Below, one piece after another: positions 9,938 through 18,913 of a DNA stretch of 64,000 nucleotides (position 1 is the first letter of the stretch; each line of letters begins with the position of its first letter). This DNA comes from Ilyomonas sp965199845 (lineage in GTDB: Bacteria; Bacteroidota; Bacteroidia; Chitinophagales; Chitinophagaceae): NCBI GenBank assembly GCA_965199845.1, contig CBDATZ010000005.1, positions 323,930 to 387,929 on the forward strand, written 5' to 3'. The position numbers and the translations under genes were made by a program. Below the pieces are notes generated by a model, which had not been told where the DNA came from, did no database searches, and saw only the letters and a program-made list of their open reading frames with translations.

Positions 9938-10537
9938 ATGAAGCAACTTATCTTTCAATATATAATCATCCTGCTTTTTGCAGGATGTTTTCTTTTCCCA
10001 AAACACCTTCAGGCGCAAAACCTGGGATATTGATATTGTAAAATCGGTAAATCCAACACATCCCAATTCTTTTATCTGGAAAGGTTTGCAAGCACAACGG
10101 TTTATCCAATCAGCATTGCCATTCCGGTTGCCACTTTCATAACAGGAACCGCAAAAAAAAATAAGAAATTACAGGTAAAAGCGTACGAAGAATTGGGTTC
10201 AATTGCTATCAGTGCCATTATTGCTGAAAGTTTAAAAAAGTCAATTGACAGGCAACGTCTATATCAAAAATATCCCGGTATTTATCCGTACAAAATTGAA
10301 GATGGAGAATCGTTTCCATCCGGTCATACAACCATTGCTTTTGCAACGGCAACAACACTTTCTCTGCAATATAAAAAATGGTATGTTGTGGTTCCGGCTT
10401 ATGCGTGGGCGGCCGGTTGTGGTTTTTCCCGCTTGTATCTTGGCGAGCATTATACAACCGATGTAATCGGCGGAGCTGTTATTGGAACCGGAAGCGCATT
10501 TCTCAGCCATTGGCTAACCAAAAAAATTTTCAAGTAA
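9938..10537 (+). pseudogene. PAP2-superfamily phosphatase, secreted or membrane-bound; two compensating indels
   Basis: A signal-peptide-like N-terminus (MKQLIFQYIIILLFAGCF) is followed by a PAP2 acid phosphatase domain. The conserved motifs are SFPSGHTT (PSGH) and SRLYLGEHYTTD (SRx5Hx3D). The family removes phosphate from undecaprenyl diphosphate, phosphatidic acid or similar lipids outside the inner membrane. The frame is lost at about 10,020 and regained at about 10,088, so the two indels cancel out; the downstream 114 codons are intact. It begins one base after the valS stop, and its stop codon overlaps the start of the next gene, so the three genes look like one transcript. Confidence 0.75.
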
Positions 10538-11035
10538 TGTTTGGATTTAAAAAAGCAGCTGCCCGCGAAATTCCTTTCATTCAGGATATTATGAGAAAAA
10601 CCTGGCCGGAAGCCTACGGGAACATTTTAAGTGAAGAACAATTGTTTTACATGATGGATTTGATGTATAGCGAAGAAGCGCTTTCAAATCAATTTGAAGA
10701 AGGTCATTTGTTTTATTTTGTTTACCAGGATGATGAAATGGCTGGCTTTGCTTCGCTGCAAATGTTAGATGATGATACAGCTAAACTTTATAAAATTTAT
10801 ATTCTTCCTCATTATCAGGGCAGCGGCATCGGCAAAGCGTTGCTGACATTTATGGTGAACAAAGCGAAATCACTCCACGCGGCTCGTTTATTATTAAATG
10901 TAAACCGGAAAAACCCAGCCCAGATTTTTTTATAAAAAAATGGGATTTGTAATTATTGATGAGAAAGATATTGATATTGGTAATGGCTTTTTTATGAATG
11001 ATTTTATTATGTCGCTTGATTTGCAAACTTTCTAA
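10537..11035 (+). CDS. GNAT-family N-acetyltransferase, one frameshift near 10,925
   Basis: The start codon overlaps the stop of the PAP2 gene (TAATG). The protein has the GNAT acetyl-CoA loop YILPHYQGSGIGKALL (QGSGIG) and the final KMGFVIIDE strand. The frame is interrupted at a run of T near 10,925; correcting one base gives a 165-residue protein that ends MSLDLQTF. GNAT enzymes move an acetyl group from acetyl-CoA to an amine, and the substrate here is unknown. The break sits in the same indel-rich stretch as valS and is probably an error. Confidence 0.75.
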
Positions 11036-11094
11036 AACTGCCATATTATTATTAGCACCTTTTTTGTTTATCATTTGTCTAAATTAAACAACAT

Positions 11095-12462
11095 ATGAAG
11101 GTTGTGATTATAGGCGGCGGTTTTGCAGGTTTAAAACTCGCTGATAAATTAGTAGATAAAAAAGGAATCGGCGTAACATTAATAGATAAATATAATTACC
11201 ATCAATTTCAACCCTTGTTTTACCAGGTTGCAACAGGTTCGTTAGACGCAAGTAATATATCGTTTCCGGTAAGAAAAGTTTTTCAGAAATGCAAAAGCTT
11301 TACATTCCGTTTGGCAACCGTTACGGAAATTAAAACTAATGAGAATATTGTTGTTACTGATACCGGCGAAGTGCCTTATGATATCCTTGTACTTGCGACT
11401 GGTTGTGACACAAATTTCTTTGGTAACCAGCAAATGCAAAGTTTGGCTTATCCGATGAAATCTACCGTTGAAGCCTTGCGTTTGCGCAATCATCTGGTGC
11501 AGATGTTTGAAGATGCTGAGCTGGTAAAAGATAGCCCGGAAAAACTTGCACAACAAATGTGTATTGTTGTAGTTGGTGGCGGACCAACCGGCGTTGAACT
11601 TAGCGGCGCCATATCTGAAATGCGTAACCGGATTTTACCGAAAGATCATCCGCATTTAGATTTTTCGAAGATGAAAATCTTTCTTATTGAAGGCAGCCCG
11701 AAAACGTTGGGTGTGATGAGTGAGCAAAGCAGTGCGCAAAGTCGTCAGTATCTGGAAGAATTGGGAGTTGTTGTAAAAACAGGTTTGGTGGTAAAAGATT
11801 TTGATGGCGATAAAGTAACGCTGTCAGATGGCGAAATTATCAATACAAAAACAGTCGTTTGGGCAGCCGGCGTAAAGGGAAATTTACCAAAAGGATTTGA
11901 TGCAACATTGGTTGTAAAAGGAAACCGGATAAAAGTTGACAGGTATAGTAAAATAATTGGTTTCACAAATGTGTATGCCATTGGTGATATTGCCAGTATG
12001 GAAACGCCAAAATATCCGACGGGTCATCCGCAATTGGCAAACGTAGCAATCTCGCAGGGGAAATTATTAGCGGCTAATTTAATCAAACTCAATACGAACA
12101 GCCGGGAACCTTTAGAGCAGTATGAATATCATGATAAAGGAAATATGGCAACGGTGGGAAGAAATCGCGCAGTTGTTGACATTCCAAAACCAAAATTGCA
12201 TTTTGGTGGTTTCATTGCCTGGTTTATGTGGATGAGCGTTCACTTATTTTTGATCTTGGGCGTAAAAAATAAATTACAGATTTTCATTAACTGGATTTAT
12301 AAGTATTTCACGTTCGATCAAAATTTACGATTGATTTTTAACGGAATGGGATTTAGTGATAAACGTTTGCAACCTACAACAACGGCACAATCAAATCCGG
12401 CTCCGCCGCAGGTTGCAGCAAATCAACCAGTGCAAGTTCCGCAAACAAAAGTTCCAGTATAA
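11095..12462 (+). CDS. ndh: Type II NADH dehydrogenase (NAD(P)/FAD-dependent oxidoreductase)
   Basis: The 455-residue flavoprotein passes electrons from NADH to quinone without pumping protons. The FAD-binding Rossmann motif is at the N-terminus (VVIIGGGFAGLKLA), a second, NADH-binding motif lies near residue 155 (VVVGGGPTGVELSG), and NVYAIGD near residue 297 is the second FAD contact. The hydrophobic segment FIAWFMWMSVHLFLILG near residue 380 fits the membrane-associating C-terminal part of NDH-2. The Pro/Gln/Ala-rich tail is not conserved in style. A bidirectional terminator closes the gene. Confidence 0.85.
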   Translation: MKVVIIGGGFAGLKLADKLVDKKGIGVTLIDKYNYHQFQPLFYQVATGSLDASNISFPVRKVFQKCKSFTFRLATVTEIKTNENIVVTDTGEVPYDILVLATGCDTNFFGNQQMQSLAYPMKSTVEALRLRNHLVQMFEDAELVKDSPEKLAQQMCIVVVGGGPTGVELSGAISEMRNRILPKDHPHLDFSKMKIFLIEGSPKTLGVMSEQSSAQSRQYLEELGVVVKTGLVVKDFDGDKVTLSDGEIINTKTVVWAAGVKGNLPKGFDATLVVKGNRIKVDRYSKIIGFTNVYAIGDIASMETPKYPTGHPQLANVAISQGKLLAANLIKLNTNSREPLEQYEYHDKGNMATVGRNRAVVDIPKPKLHFGGFIAWFMWMSVHLFLILGVKNKLQIFINWIYKYFTFDQNLRLIFNGMGFSDKRLQPTTTAQSNPAPPQVAANQPVQVPQTKVPV

Positions 12463-12567
12463 ATCAATCGAAATAAATTGTATTACAGTTTTTCCGATAA
12501 TTTATATTATGTTAAGTTGATGGAATTGGTTTCTTATCTTCTCTTGTTCACTTGAATGATCTCAAAT

Positions 12568-12600
12568 AAAAAAGCAGTTGCTACAAACAACTGCTTTTTT
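12568..12600. terminator. Bidirectional terminator between ndh and the TPR gene
   Basis: Arms at 12568-12580 and 12588-12600 (ending CAACTGCTTTTTT) form a perfect 13-bp stem with a 7-base loop. A-rich and T-rich flanks let it work for both converging genes. Confidence 0.85.
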
Positions 12601-12624
12601 ATTGATATGAATTTGATATATCAT

Positions 12625-13920
12625 TTACATGCCTTTATACTTATCATGTTCATTTGAGTATTGATTGTATTTAGCATCATACTTATCGTAATCTTTTGGA
12701 GCTACGCCTTTTGATCTTTCTCTTTTCCACATATACAAATTAGCCAGAAAATCTACTGAGCGGTTTAATGAATTCGATTCAGATTTATCTCTGTCAGTTT
12801 TCGCTTTTATAATATCATATCCTTTTTCTAGCCAGGCAATAGCCGTATCAGCATAAACAATTTGTTTCTTCTGAATATCAGCACGCTGTGCTTTTAAAGA
12901 TGCGCTTTCGCCTCGTAAAGCATAAAACCTGTCGTCTAAAACATTAAAAACATTATAGTTTAAAACGCCTGCATTATACGCATATATACCTTTTGGATTT
13001 ACTGCGTATAATTTTTTATAAATGTCTGCTGATAACATCTTCAAATCAATCTGCTGAGTGCTGTCTAACGTTTTTGTTTTTTCAGGATCATTGAAGGCTT
13101 CCGCATAAGCAACAAGCTGATCTTCTGTTAAGTTGCCGTTCGCTTCCGCTTTATACTTAGCAATAATCTGATCTAAGGATGAACCGCTGGTCATAGCATT
13201 CATTTCCATCTGCGACCACAAAGTAGCCTGATCAGGATACAACTCTTTTGCAATAGCCATGTATTTTGTAAACTTATCAGTTGCTTTCATTTTAGAATAA
13301 TCGTCCAGCATGTATTGATACATTGGCTGCAGATCTTTTCCTCCTGTTTTCAGATTTGCCAGTTTTTCATAATATACAATGGCATCTTCCGGCTTGTTTG
13401 CATTCTGGGCCGAATAACCTGCATATAAAACTGTGAATGTATCTACGAGCGTTTTATTTGTATTGAAGCCGTGCTTATTAATGAATTCGCTTAATTCTGT
13501 TGCACGTTTAAAATTATCATAAGCCAGCGGCCAATTGCTTTGCGCAAAATAATTTTTCCCCCTGTTAAAAGAAGCAGAATATAAATAGGCAATGCTGTTT
13601 AGACTGCCGCTTTCTTTTAATGCTTTTAAAGACGTATCTTTTTGCTCGTAAGTCATTAAAGAAGAAATCGCTTTTTGACCGGCATCCGGATATTTAGCCG
13701 CTAAATTACTATCGTTAAATAATTCGCTGTTGATAGCCGCATCCCACATATAAGTTTCCGGCTTATCTTTTCCTTTGTCGGAAGTTGAAATCTTATCAAG
13801 CTCTTTCTTTGCATCTTCGTACTTTTTTGTTGTGTACATTGTTTGCACTTTCGAATAATCCTGCGCCATTGCGAGGTATCCGGCTGATGCTAATAAAAGA
13901 GACAACATTAGTTTTTTCAT
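12625..13920 (-). CDS. Exported TPR-like protein
   Basis: The 431-residue protein has a clear signal peptide (MKKLMLSLLLASAGYLAMAQ) and is then largely alpha-helical with TPR-like repeats, for example NWPLAYDNFKRATELSE near 125-145 and KPEDAIVYYEKLANL near 180. It is probably periplasmic and a scaffold for protein contacts. No catalytic motif is visible. It starts 17 bases after the gyrA stop on the same strand, so it may be co-transcribed with gyrA. The specific role is unknown. Confidence 0.7.
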   Translation of the reverse strand: MKKLMLSLLLASAGYLAMAQDYSKVQTMYTTKKYEDAKKELDKISTSDKGKDKPETYMWDAAINSELFNDSNLAAKYPDAGQKAISSLMTYEQKDTSLKALKESGSLNSIAYLYSASFNRGKNYFAQSNWPLAYDNFKRATELSEFINKHGFNTNKTLVDTFTVLYAGYSAQNANKPEDAIVYYEKLANLKTGGKDLQPMYQYMLDDYSKMKATDKFTKYMAIAKELYPDQATLWSQMEMNAMTSGSSLDQIIAKYKAEANGNLTEDQLVAYAEAFNDPEKTKTLDSTQQIDLKMLSADIYKKLYAVNPKGIYAYNAGVLNYNVFNVLDDRFYALRGESASLKAQRADIQKKQIVYADTAIAWLEKGYDIIKAKTDRDKSESNSLNRSVDFLANLYMWKRERSKGVAPKDYDKYDAKYNQYSNEHDKYKGM

Positions 13921-13937
13921 ATTGCTTTAGTTTGTTG

Positions 13938-16646
13938 TTAATTATCGTTATTAGGTAATTCTTCGCTTTCGTTATTATCAATATTTTCAATGTTCTGATC
14001 CGGCATTTCGTCATTGATTTCCGGATTTTCATTCGCAGCTTCTGCTGCTTCGATATCTTCTATTTCTTCAACAATAACTTCTTCCTCTTCAATTTGCGAT
14101 ACAGCTGCAATTTCATCACCATTATCAATCCTGATTAAGATAACACCTTGCGTATTTCTGCCGGCTTCTTTAATATTAACAACAGGCGTACGAAGTGTAA
14201 TTCCGGATTTACAGGTGATTATAAGATCTTCTTTTTCACTAACGTTTAATATCGCAACTAATTTTCCCGTTTTTTCCGTAACATTTATGGTTTTTACACC
14301 TTTGCCGCCACGGTTTGTAATGCGATATACATCTTCGCCTTCGGTTACAAGCGGTGTTCTTTTACCAAAACCTTTGTCACTAACAACCAGGATCGTTTTT
14401 TCAGAATCTTCTCTATTAACACATATCATGCCTACAACTTCGTCTTTTCCATCTTCTGTATCAATACCCTGAACACCAATGGCACCGCGGCCTGTAGGAC
14501 GTACCTTCGCTTCGGGAAAGCGGATAGCGCGCCCGCTCCTGACAGCCATCATAATCTCGTTGCTGCCACTTGTCAGCTTTGCTTCGAGTAATTCATCGCC
14601 TTCTACAATAGTAATGGCATTTACGCCATTTGTACGCGGGCGGCTGAAATCTACCAAAGGCGTTTTTTTAATAATGCCTTTTTTGGTACATAATATTATA
14701 TTATGACTGTCAACAAAATCCTTGTTGTCTAATTTTTTTACATCTAAAATCGCTCTTACTTTATCGTCCGGCGGAATTTGTATCAGGTTTTGTAAAGCTC
14801 TGCCTTTGCTTTGCTTATCGCCTTCGGGCAACTCATAAACTTTCATCCAGTAGCAACGACCTTTTTCAGTAAAAAACATCATGGTATGATGTGTTGATGC
14901 TACAAAGAGATGTTCTACATAATCTTCCTGTCGTGTTTTACTACCAACGGCTCCTCTTCCACCGCGGCGCTGCTGGCGATATTCGGTTGCTGATGTGCGT
15001 TTGATATAACCCAAATGAGAAATGGTAATAACTACATTTTCATCTTCAATTAAATCTTCAATCCGCATTTCATCGGCTAAGTATTGAATTTCGCTTTTAC
15101 GGGCATCGCCAAACTTTGTTTTAACTTCTAATAATTCGGTTTTGATAACACCGTAACGCAAATTTTCATCGGCTAATAATGTTGTGAGTTTGGCAACCGT
15201 ATGCATCAACTCATTAAATTCTTCCTGAATTTTATCGCGTTCCAAACCAGTTAAACGTTGTAAACGCAATTCTAAAATCGCTTTCGCCTGCAGATCACTC
15301 AAACCAGCTTCCTGCACATAAATATTCTGGGCAATGTCAGCAAAAAGAGATTCATTCAAATACCAGTTTTCTTCTTTGCTTTTGCTAATGAGGCTCTTTA
15401 ATGCATCATCCGGCGTGCGGCTGTTGCGGATAAGAGAAATCACTTCATCAAGATGATCTAACGCTTTTAAATATCCTTCTAAAATATGCGCTCGTTCTTT
15501 GGCTTTGCGAAGCTCGAACCTGGTTCTGCGAACGACGACTTCCATACGGAACTCGATAAATTCGACAATCAGGTCTTTCAGATTCATGAGCTTCGGGCGA
15601 CCTTTGCTGATAGCTACATTGTTGATGCCATAGCTGGTTTGTAACTCTGTGTATTTATAGAGATGATTGATAACCACATTTGCAATAGCATCGCGTTTTA
15701 AATCCAGAACAATACGAGTTCCTTCACGCTTGTTACTTTCGTTGTTTACATGCGCAATGCCATCTATGGTTTTATCATTTACCAACTGACCAATTCTGTC
15801 AGTTAATGTATCGCGATTTACCTGGTAAGGAACTTCTGTAATAATGATTTGTTCTCTGCCACTGGCTTTTACATCAACCTTACATTTACCACGAAGCACA
15901 ACTCTGCCGCGACCGGTAAGAAAGCCTTGCTTCACTCCTTCCATTCCGAAGATAACGCCGCCTGTAGGAAAGTCCGGCGCTTTTACAAAGCCCATCAATT
16001 CTTCTATCGAAATGTCTTTGTTTTCGATATATCCAATACAGCCATCAACCACTTCACTCAAATTGTGAGGCATCATATTCGTTGCCATACCAACGGCAAT
16101 ACCGCTGCTGCCGTTTACTAATAATTGCGGAACGCGGGTTGGTAACACCACAGGCTCATTTAAAGAATCATCGAAGTTGAGACCAAAATCAACGGTTTCT
16201 TTGTCAATATCTTCCAACATACTTTCTGCCACACGCTGCAAACGAACTTCTGTATAACGCATAGCAGCCGGCGGATCGCCGTCCTGATTGCCGAAGTTTC
16301 CCTGTCCATCTACCATCATATAACGCATTGTCCATTCCTGCGCCATGCGAACCAGCGTATCGTAAATGGAAGCATCGCCGTGCGGATGAAACTTGCCCAT
16401 CACTTCACCAACAATACGGGCTGATTTTTTATAAGCGCGATTGCTGGTATTGCCCAATTCATTCATTGCATACAATACACGGCGGTGAACGGGTTTAAAA
16501 CCATCGCGTGCATCCGGCAGAGCGCGGCCAACGATTACAGACATTGAATAATCAATGTATGATGTCTTCATTTGCTCTTCGATGTTTACTTGGATGATGC
16601 GGTCGTTATCATTGGTTTCGGGAGGTATTGTTGTATTATCTTCCAT
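13938..16646 (-). CDS. gyrA: DNA gyrase subunit A
   Basis: This is the breakage-reunion subunit of gyrase, a type IIA topoisomerase that adds negative supercoils. The catalytic tyrosine is Tyr131 in AAMRYTEVRL. The GyrA box is QQRRGGRGAVG near residue 555, which separates it from ParC, and the six-bladed C-terminal pinwheel follows. The last 70 or so residues are very acidic (rich in E, D and N), as in many Bacteroidota GyrA proteins. The 902-residue length is normal. The start MEDNTTIPPE is the only ATG before the conserved region. Confidence 0.95.
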   Translation of the reverse strand: MEDNTTIPPETNDNDRIIQVNIEEQMKTSYIDYSMSVIVGRALPDARDGFKPVHRRVLYAMNELGNTSNRAYKKSARIVGEVMGKFHPHGDASIYDTLVRMAQEWTMRYMMVDGQGNFGNQDGDPPAAMRYTEVRLQRVAESMLEDIDKETVDFGLNFDDSLNEPVVLPTRVPQLLVNGSSGIAVGMATNMMPHNLSEVVDGCIGYIENKDISIEELMGFVKAPDFPTGGVIFGMEGVKQGFLTGRGRVVLRGKCKVDVKASGREQIIITEVPYQVNRDTLTDRIGQLVNDKTIDGIAHVNNESNKREGTRIVLDLKRDAIANVVINHLYKYTELQTSYGINNVAISKGRPKLMNLKDLIVEFIEFRMEVVVRRTRFELRKAKERAHILEGYLKALDHLDEVISLIRNSRTPDDALKSLISKSKEENWYLNESLFADIAQNIYVQEAGLSDLQAKAILELRLQRLTGLERDKIQEEFNELMHTVAKLTTLLADENLRYGVIKTELLEVKTKFGDARKSEIQYLADEMRIEDLIEDENVVITISHLGYIKRTSATEYRQQRRGGRGAVGSKTRQEDYVEHLFVASTHHTMMFFTEKGRCYWMKVYELPEGDKQSKGRALQNLIQIPPDDKVRAILDVKKLDNKDFVDSHNIILCTKKGIIKKTPLVDFSRPRTNGVNAITIVEGDELLEAKLTSGSNEIMMAVRSGRAIRFPEAKVRPTGRGAIGVQGIDTEDGKDEVVGMICVNREDSEKTILVVSDKGFGKRTPLVTEGEDVYRITNRGGKGVKTINVTEKTGKLVAILNVSEKEDLIITCKSGITLRTPVVNIKEAGRNTQGVILIRIDNGDEIAAVSQIEEEEVIVEEIEDIEAAEAANENPEINDEMPDQNIENIDNNESEELPNNDN

Positions 16647-16798
16647 GACTGATTTTAAATGCTTGCAGCAAGCTGATGTATAAAAAGAATAAGTGGTAAA
16701 AGTAGCTTTTTATCAAGGAATTACAAGGATTTGCGCTGTTTTTTAACGCTGTTTTGCAATCGGAAACGGATAGTCTGGATAACATCTGGACAAAAAGA

Positions 16799-16825
16799 AA
16801 AAAGCTGCTCTGACAGCAGCTTTTT
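16799..16825 (-). terminator. Terminator of the Gfo/Idh/MocA gene
   Basis: Arms at 16799-16809 and 16815-16825 (AGCAGCTTTTT) pair around a 5-base loop. It lies 8 bases past the stop of the oxidoreductase gene on the minus strand, followed there by a T-rich run. Confidence 0.8.
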
Positions 16826-16832
16826 CAATAGA

Positions 16833-18023
16833 TTAATCTGTAATTCGTTCTTCTATTTTTCCGGTTTGTTTGTGCTTTAAAATCAGCTTCTTGGCGCCGT
16901 AATGCGTCATCTCTTCTTTAATCAAAAAATACTCAGCATCGTATTCTGTATAATTACTTGGTTTATGCAAACCTTCCTGCCCGCGCCAGATGTCTAACTG
17001 AACAGGTTCCCACAATTTTGTTTTGGCGGATTTGTAAGCCGCGTCTAAAACGGCGTTAACCACATATCCATCATAAAAAGTTTCTTTTGGCTCCGCTCCT
17101 TTTTCAATGCTGCTGAACATATCAGCAAACATGTGATTGTAGCCAAGCTCATTTATTTCATCTCCAACCGGAAACAACCAGCCGCTGTTGCTTTCAGCTT
17201 TTTCGGCAACATAATCGGCTCCTTTGCCGGTGGTAAACATTTCAAAACCGGTTCGAAGAAAACTATTTATCCAAATAGTTCCTTCAGTTCCCATTACTTC
17301 ATCACGCAAATCCAAACCGCCGCGAAATGTCCAGCTCACTTCAAACTGGCCAATCGCGCCGTTCTCATATTTCACCAGGCCAATAGCGTGATCTTCGGCA
17401 TCAATTGGTTTTACCTGCGTATCTGCCCAGCACATCACTTCCACCGGCTTAATATCTTTGCCAATATAGCTGCGTGTTATTTCCACGCAGTGGCAACCTA
17501 AATCTAAAATACAACCACCACCGGCAAGCTCAATATTCCAGAACCATTCGCTATGCGGGCCAGGATGTGTTTCGCGTGATTTTGCCCAGAGAATTCTGCC
17601 AAGCGCACCGTTTTTTACACTCTCTACAGCTTTTATTAATTTCGGTGTGTACACCAGATCTTCTAAATAACCATTGAAAATTCCGGCTTCTTCTACGGCC
17701 AGCAACATGCGTTTGGCTTCTTCCGCATTTCTACCTAACGGCTTGGTTGTAATGACAGCTTTTTTGTGTTTGCAACAAAGCATTACGGCTTCTTCGTGAA
17801 GATTGTTTGGCAGCGCAATACAAACAACATCAACATCTGCATTCGCGATGGATTCTTCCATTGTTGTTGTGACATGCGGAACGCTATAATCGTCAGCAAA
17901 TTTCTGTGCGCTTTCTTGTCTGCGTGAGTATATACTTACAATCGTGTCTTTGCTACGATTGCTCACAATGGCATCAGCATAAAAGCGACCAATAAAACCG
18001 GAGCCAAGCATTGCTATTTTCAT
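16833..18023 (-). CDS. Gfo/Idh/MocA-family NAD(P)-dependent oxidoreductase
   Basis: The 396-residue protein has an N-terminal Rossmann fold (MKIAMLGSGFIGRFYADAI) and the catalytic-region motif AVITTKPLGRNAEEAK, then the C-terminal alpha/beta substrate domain with the segment LDLGCHCVEITRSY. Members oxidise hydroxyl groups of sugars, inositols and related compounds. The start at 18023 was chosen because the Rossmann motif begins there; an 11-residue upstream extension is not conserved in style. The gene lies just outside the left end of a transposon. Before the insertion it followed the MFS permease gene after 26 bases. Confidence 0.85.
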   Translation of the reverse strand: MKIAMLGSGFIGRFYADAIVSNRSKDTIVSIYSRRQESAQKFADDYSVPHVTTTMEESIANADVDVVCIALPNNLHEEAVMLCCKHKKAVITTKPLGRNAEEAKRMLLAVEEAGIFNGYLEDLVYTPKLIKAVESVKNGALGRILWAKSRETHPGPHSEWFWNIELAGGGCILDLGCHCVEITRSYIGKDIKPVEVMCWADTQVKPIDAEDHAIGLVKYENGAIGQFEVSWTFRGGLDLRDEVMGTEGTIWINSFLRTGFEMFTTGKGADYVAEKAESNSGWLFPVGDEINELGYNHMFADMFSSIEKGAEPKETFYDGYVVNAVLDAAYKSAKTKLWEPVQLDIWRGQEGLHKPSNYTEYDAEYFLIKEEMTHYGAKKLILKHKQTGKIEERITD

Positions 18024-18043
18024 AAGTTGATTTTTTGTTAGAA

Positions 18044-18051
18044 TAATATTT
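18044..18051. repeat. Target site duplication, left copy (TAATATTT)
   Basis: TAATATTT abuts the left terminal inverted repeat and is repeated exactly at 22189-22196 beyond the right repeat. Eight bases is the duplication size known for the IS1595 family. Confidence 0.8.
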
Positions 18052-18074
18052 GGCAATTATATACAATTTTACAC
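18052..18074 (+). repeat. Left terminal inverted repeat
   Basis: It reads GGCAAT and then the 17-mer TATATACAATTTTACAC. The right end, read inward, is GGTAAC and the same 17-mer: 21 of 23 bases agree. Confidence 0.8.
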
Positions 18075-18075
18075 T

Positions 18076-18117
18076 TTTTAGTTAGATTTCTGTACTTTGG
18101 TCAGAAACTAACTAAAA
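18076..18117 (+). promoter_or_regulatory. Hairpin or operator covering the start of the first passenger gene
   Basis: TTTTAGTTAG (18076-18085) pairs with CTAACTAAAA (18108-18117), and TTTCTG (18087-18092) pairs with CAGAAA (18102-18107), with a 1-base bulge and a 9-base loop. The last base of the right arm is the A of the ATG start codon. In transcripts entering from outside the element the stem would hide the start codon; it could also be a protein-binding operator. Which applies is inference. Confidence 0.5.
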
Positions 18118-18713
18118 TGCCAAGTAAATTTGATTTGGTTTATGAAGAACCTATCGAAAATCCAAACGAAAAGGCTGAATACTACATGGATTATCTCTTC
18201 AAATATTACAGCAGAACTGAAATTTTTGAGATTAGAAATATAATTGACGATTCCGATTTGTCAGATGAGAAAAAAAGAGAGGCTGTTCGATTAAAGGAGT
18301 TGATAACAACCTTCTTAAATAAAGATTTTAATTATGCTCAGATAATAGGTAAATTTCCCTGTCCAATGAAGTTGACAGAAAAAGGAAAAGAAGCAAAAGA
18401 ACAAGGCGGACATTTCACATATCAGAAATATTTAAAAGAACTATATAAACCACGTTCACCAGTAGTAAACCAAAATAATATTTACGGAAACACAGGAAAT
18501 TTTATTCAAGGGAATCAAGAATCATTTTTTGAAGGTTTTGCGAATACTACCGCGCCAATTACAACGCCTATTAATACGCATATAAATACAGAGAAAAAAG
18601 GCGTTTGGTTAAAAATCTGGAACTGGATAAAAACTAACATCGGTAAAATTATTATTGCTGTGATTTCAACGATAACTGCAACCTACATTTTGATAAAATT
18701 AGGACTTAAATAA
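18117..18713 (+). CDS. Transposon passenger: C-terminally membrane-anchored protein of unknown function
   Basis: The 198-residue protein is not assigned to a named family. Residues 1-110 are charged and helical and end in a segment (MKLTEKGKEAKEQGGHFTYQ) that resembles the winged-helix-like domain of small Bacteroidota hypothetical proteins. Residues 115-150 are rich in Asn, Gln, Gly and Thr and look like a linker. One transmembrane helix lies at the very C-terminus (IGKIIIAVISTITATYILI). This layout suggests a cytosolic domain tethered to the inner membrane. It has its own terminator, so it is expressed apart from the transposase. Its role in the element is unknown. Confidence 0.65.
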   Translation: MPSKFDLVYEEPIENPNEKAEYYMDYLFKYYSRTEIFEIRNIIDDSDLSDEKKREAVRLKELITTFLNKDFNYAQIIGKFPCPMKLTEKGKEAKEQGGHFTYQKYLKELYKPRSPVVNQNNIYGNTGNFIQGNQESFFEGFANTTAPITTPINTHINTEKKGVWLKIWNWIKTNIGKIIIAVISTITATYILIKLGLK

Positions 18714-18773
18714 TGTTAACTGTTACAATTAATTTACTATTTTTGAATCGCAATAACTGAAATTTTACAAAGG

Positions 18774-18800
18774 GCAATCGTTGGGAGCGATTGCTTTTTT
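18774..18800 (+). terminator. Terminator of the first passenger gene
   Basis: GCAATCG (18774-18780) pairs with CGATTGC (18788-18794), followed by TTTTTTATT. It isolates the transposase from transcription of the upstream passenger gene. Confidence 0.75.
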
Positions 18801-18848
18801 ATTGCTGCTAAGTTAGTAAAAAGAAAATTAATTTTTAAAATAGAATTA

Positions 18849-18896
18849 TTTTACACTAAATAAATTTTTTAGTGTAAAAAACTACTATTATCTTTG
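18849..18896 (+). promoter_or_regulatory. Transposase promoter with a palindromic operator-like site
   Basis: A perfect 12-bp inverted repeat (TTTTACACTAAA, 18849-18860, and its complement 18868-18879, 7-base loop) lies just upstream of TATCTTTG (18889-18896), which fits the TAnnTTTG element. No good TTG partner is seen; the palindrome occupies its place. The arms share the core TTTTACACT with the inner part of the left terminal repeat, so the transposase itself could bind here. That is inference. Confidence 0.5.
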
Positions 18897-18913
18897 TGCT
18901 TCAAAGCGCAACA

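Noticed and set aside
9938..10033. Short signal-peptide-only ORF as a separate gene
   Set aside because: It is the first part of the PAP2 gene; the frame is lost at 10,020 and regained near 10,088.
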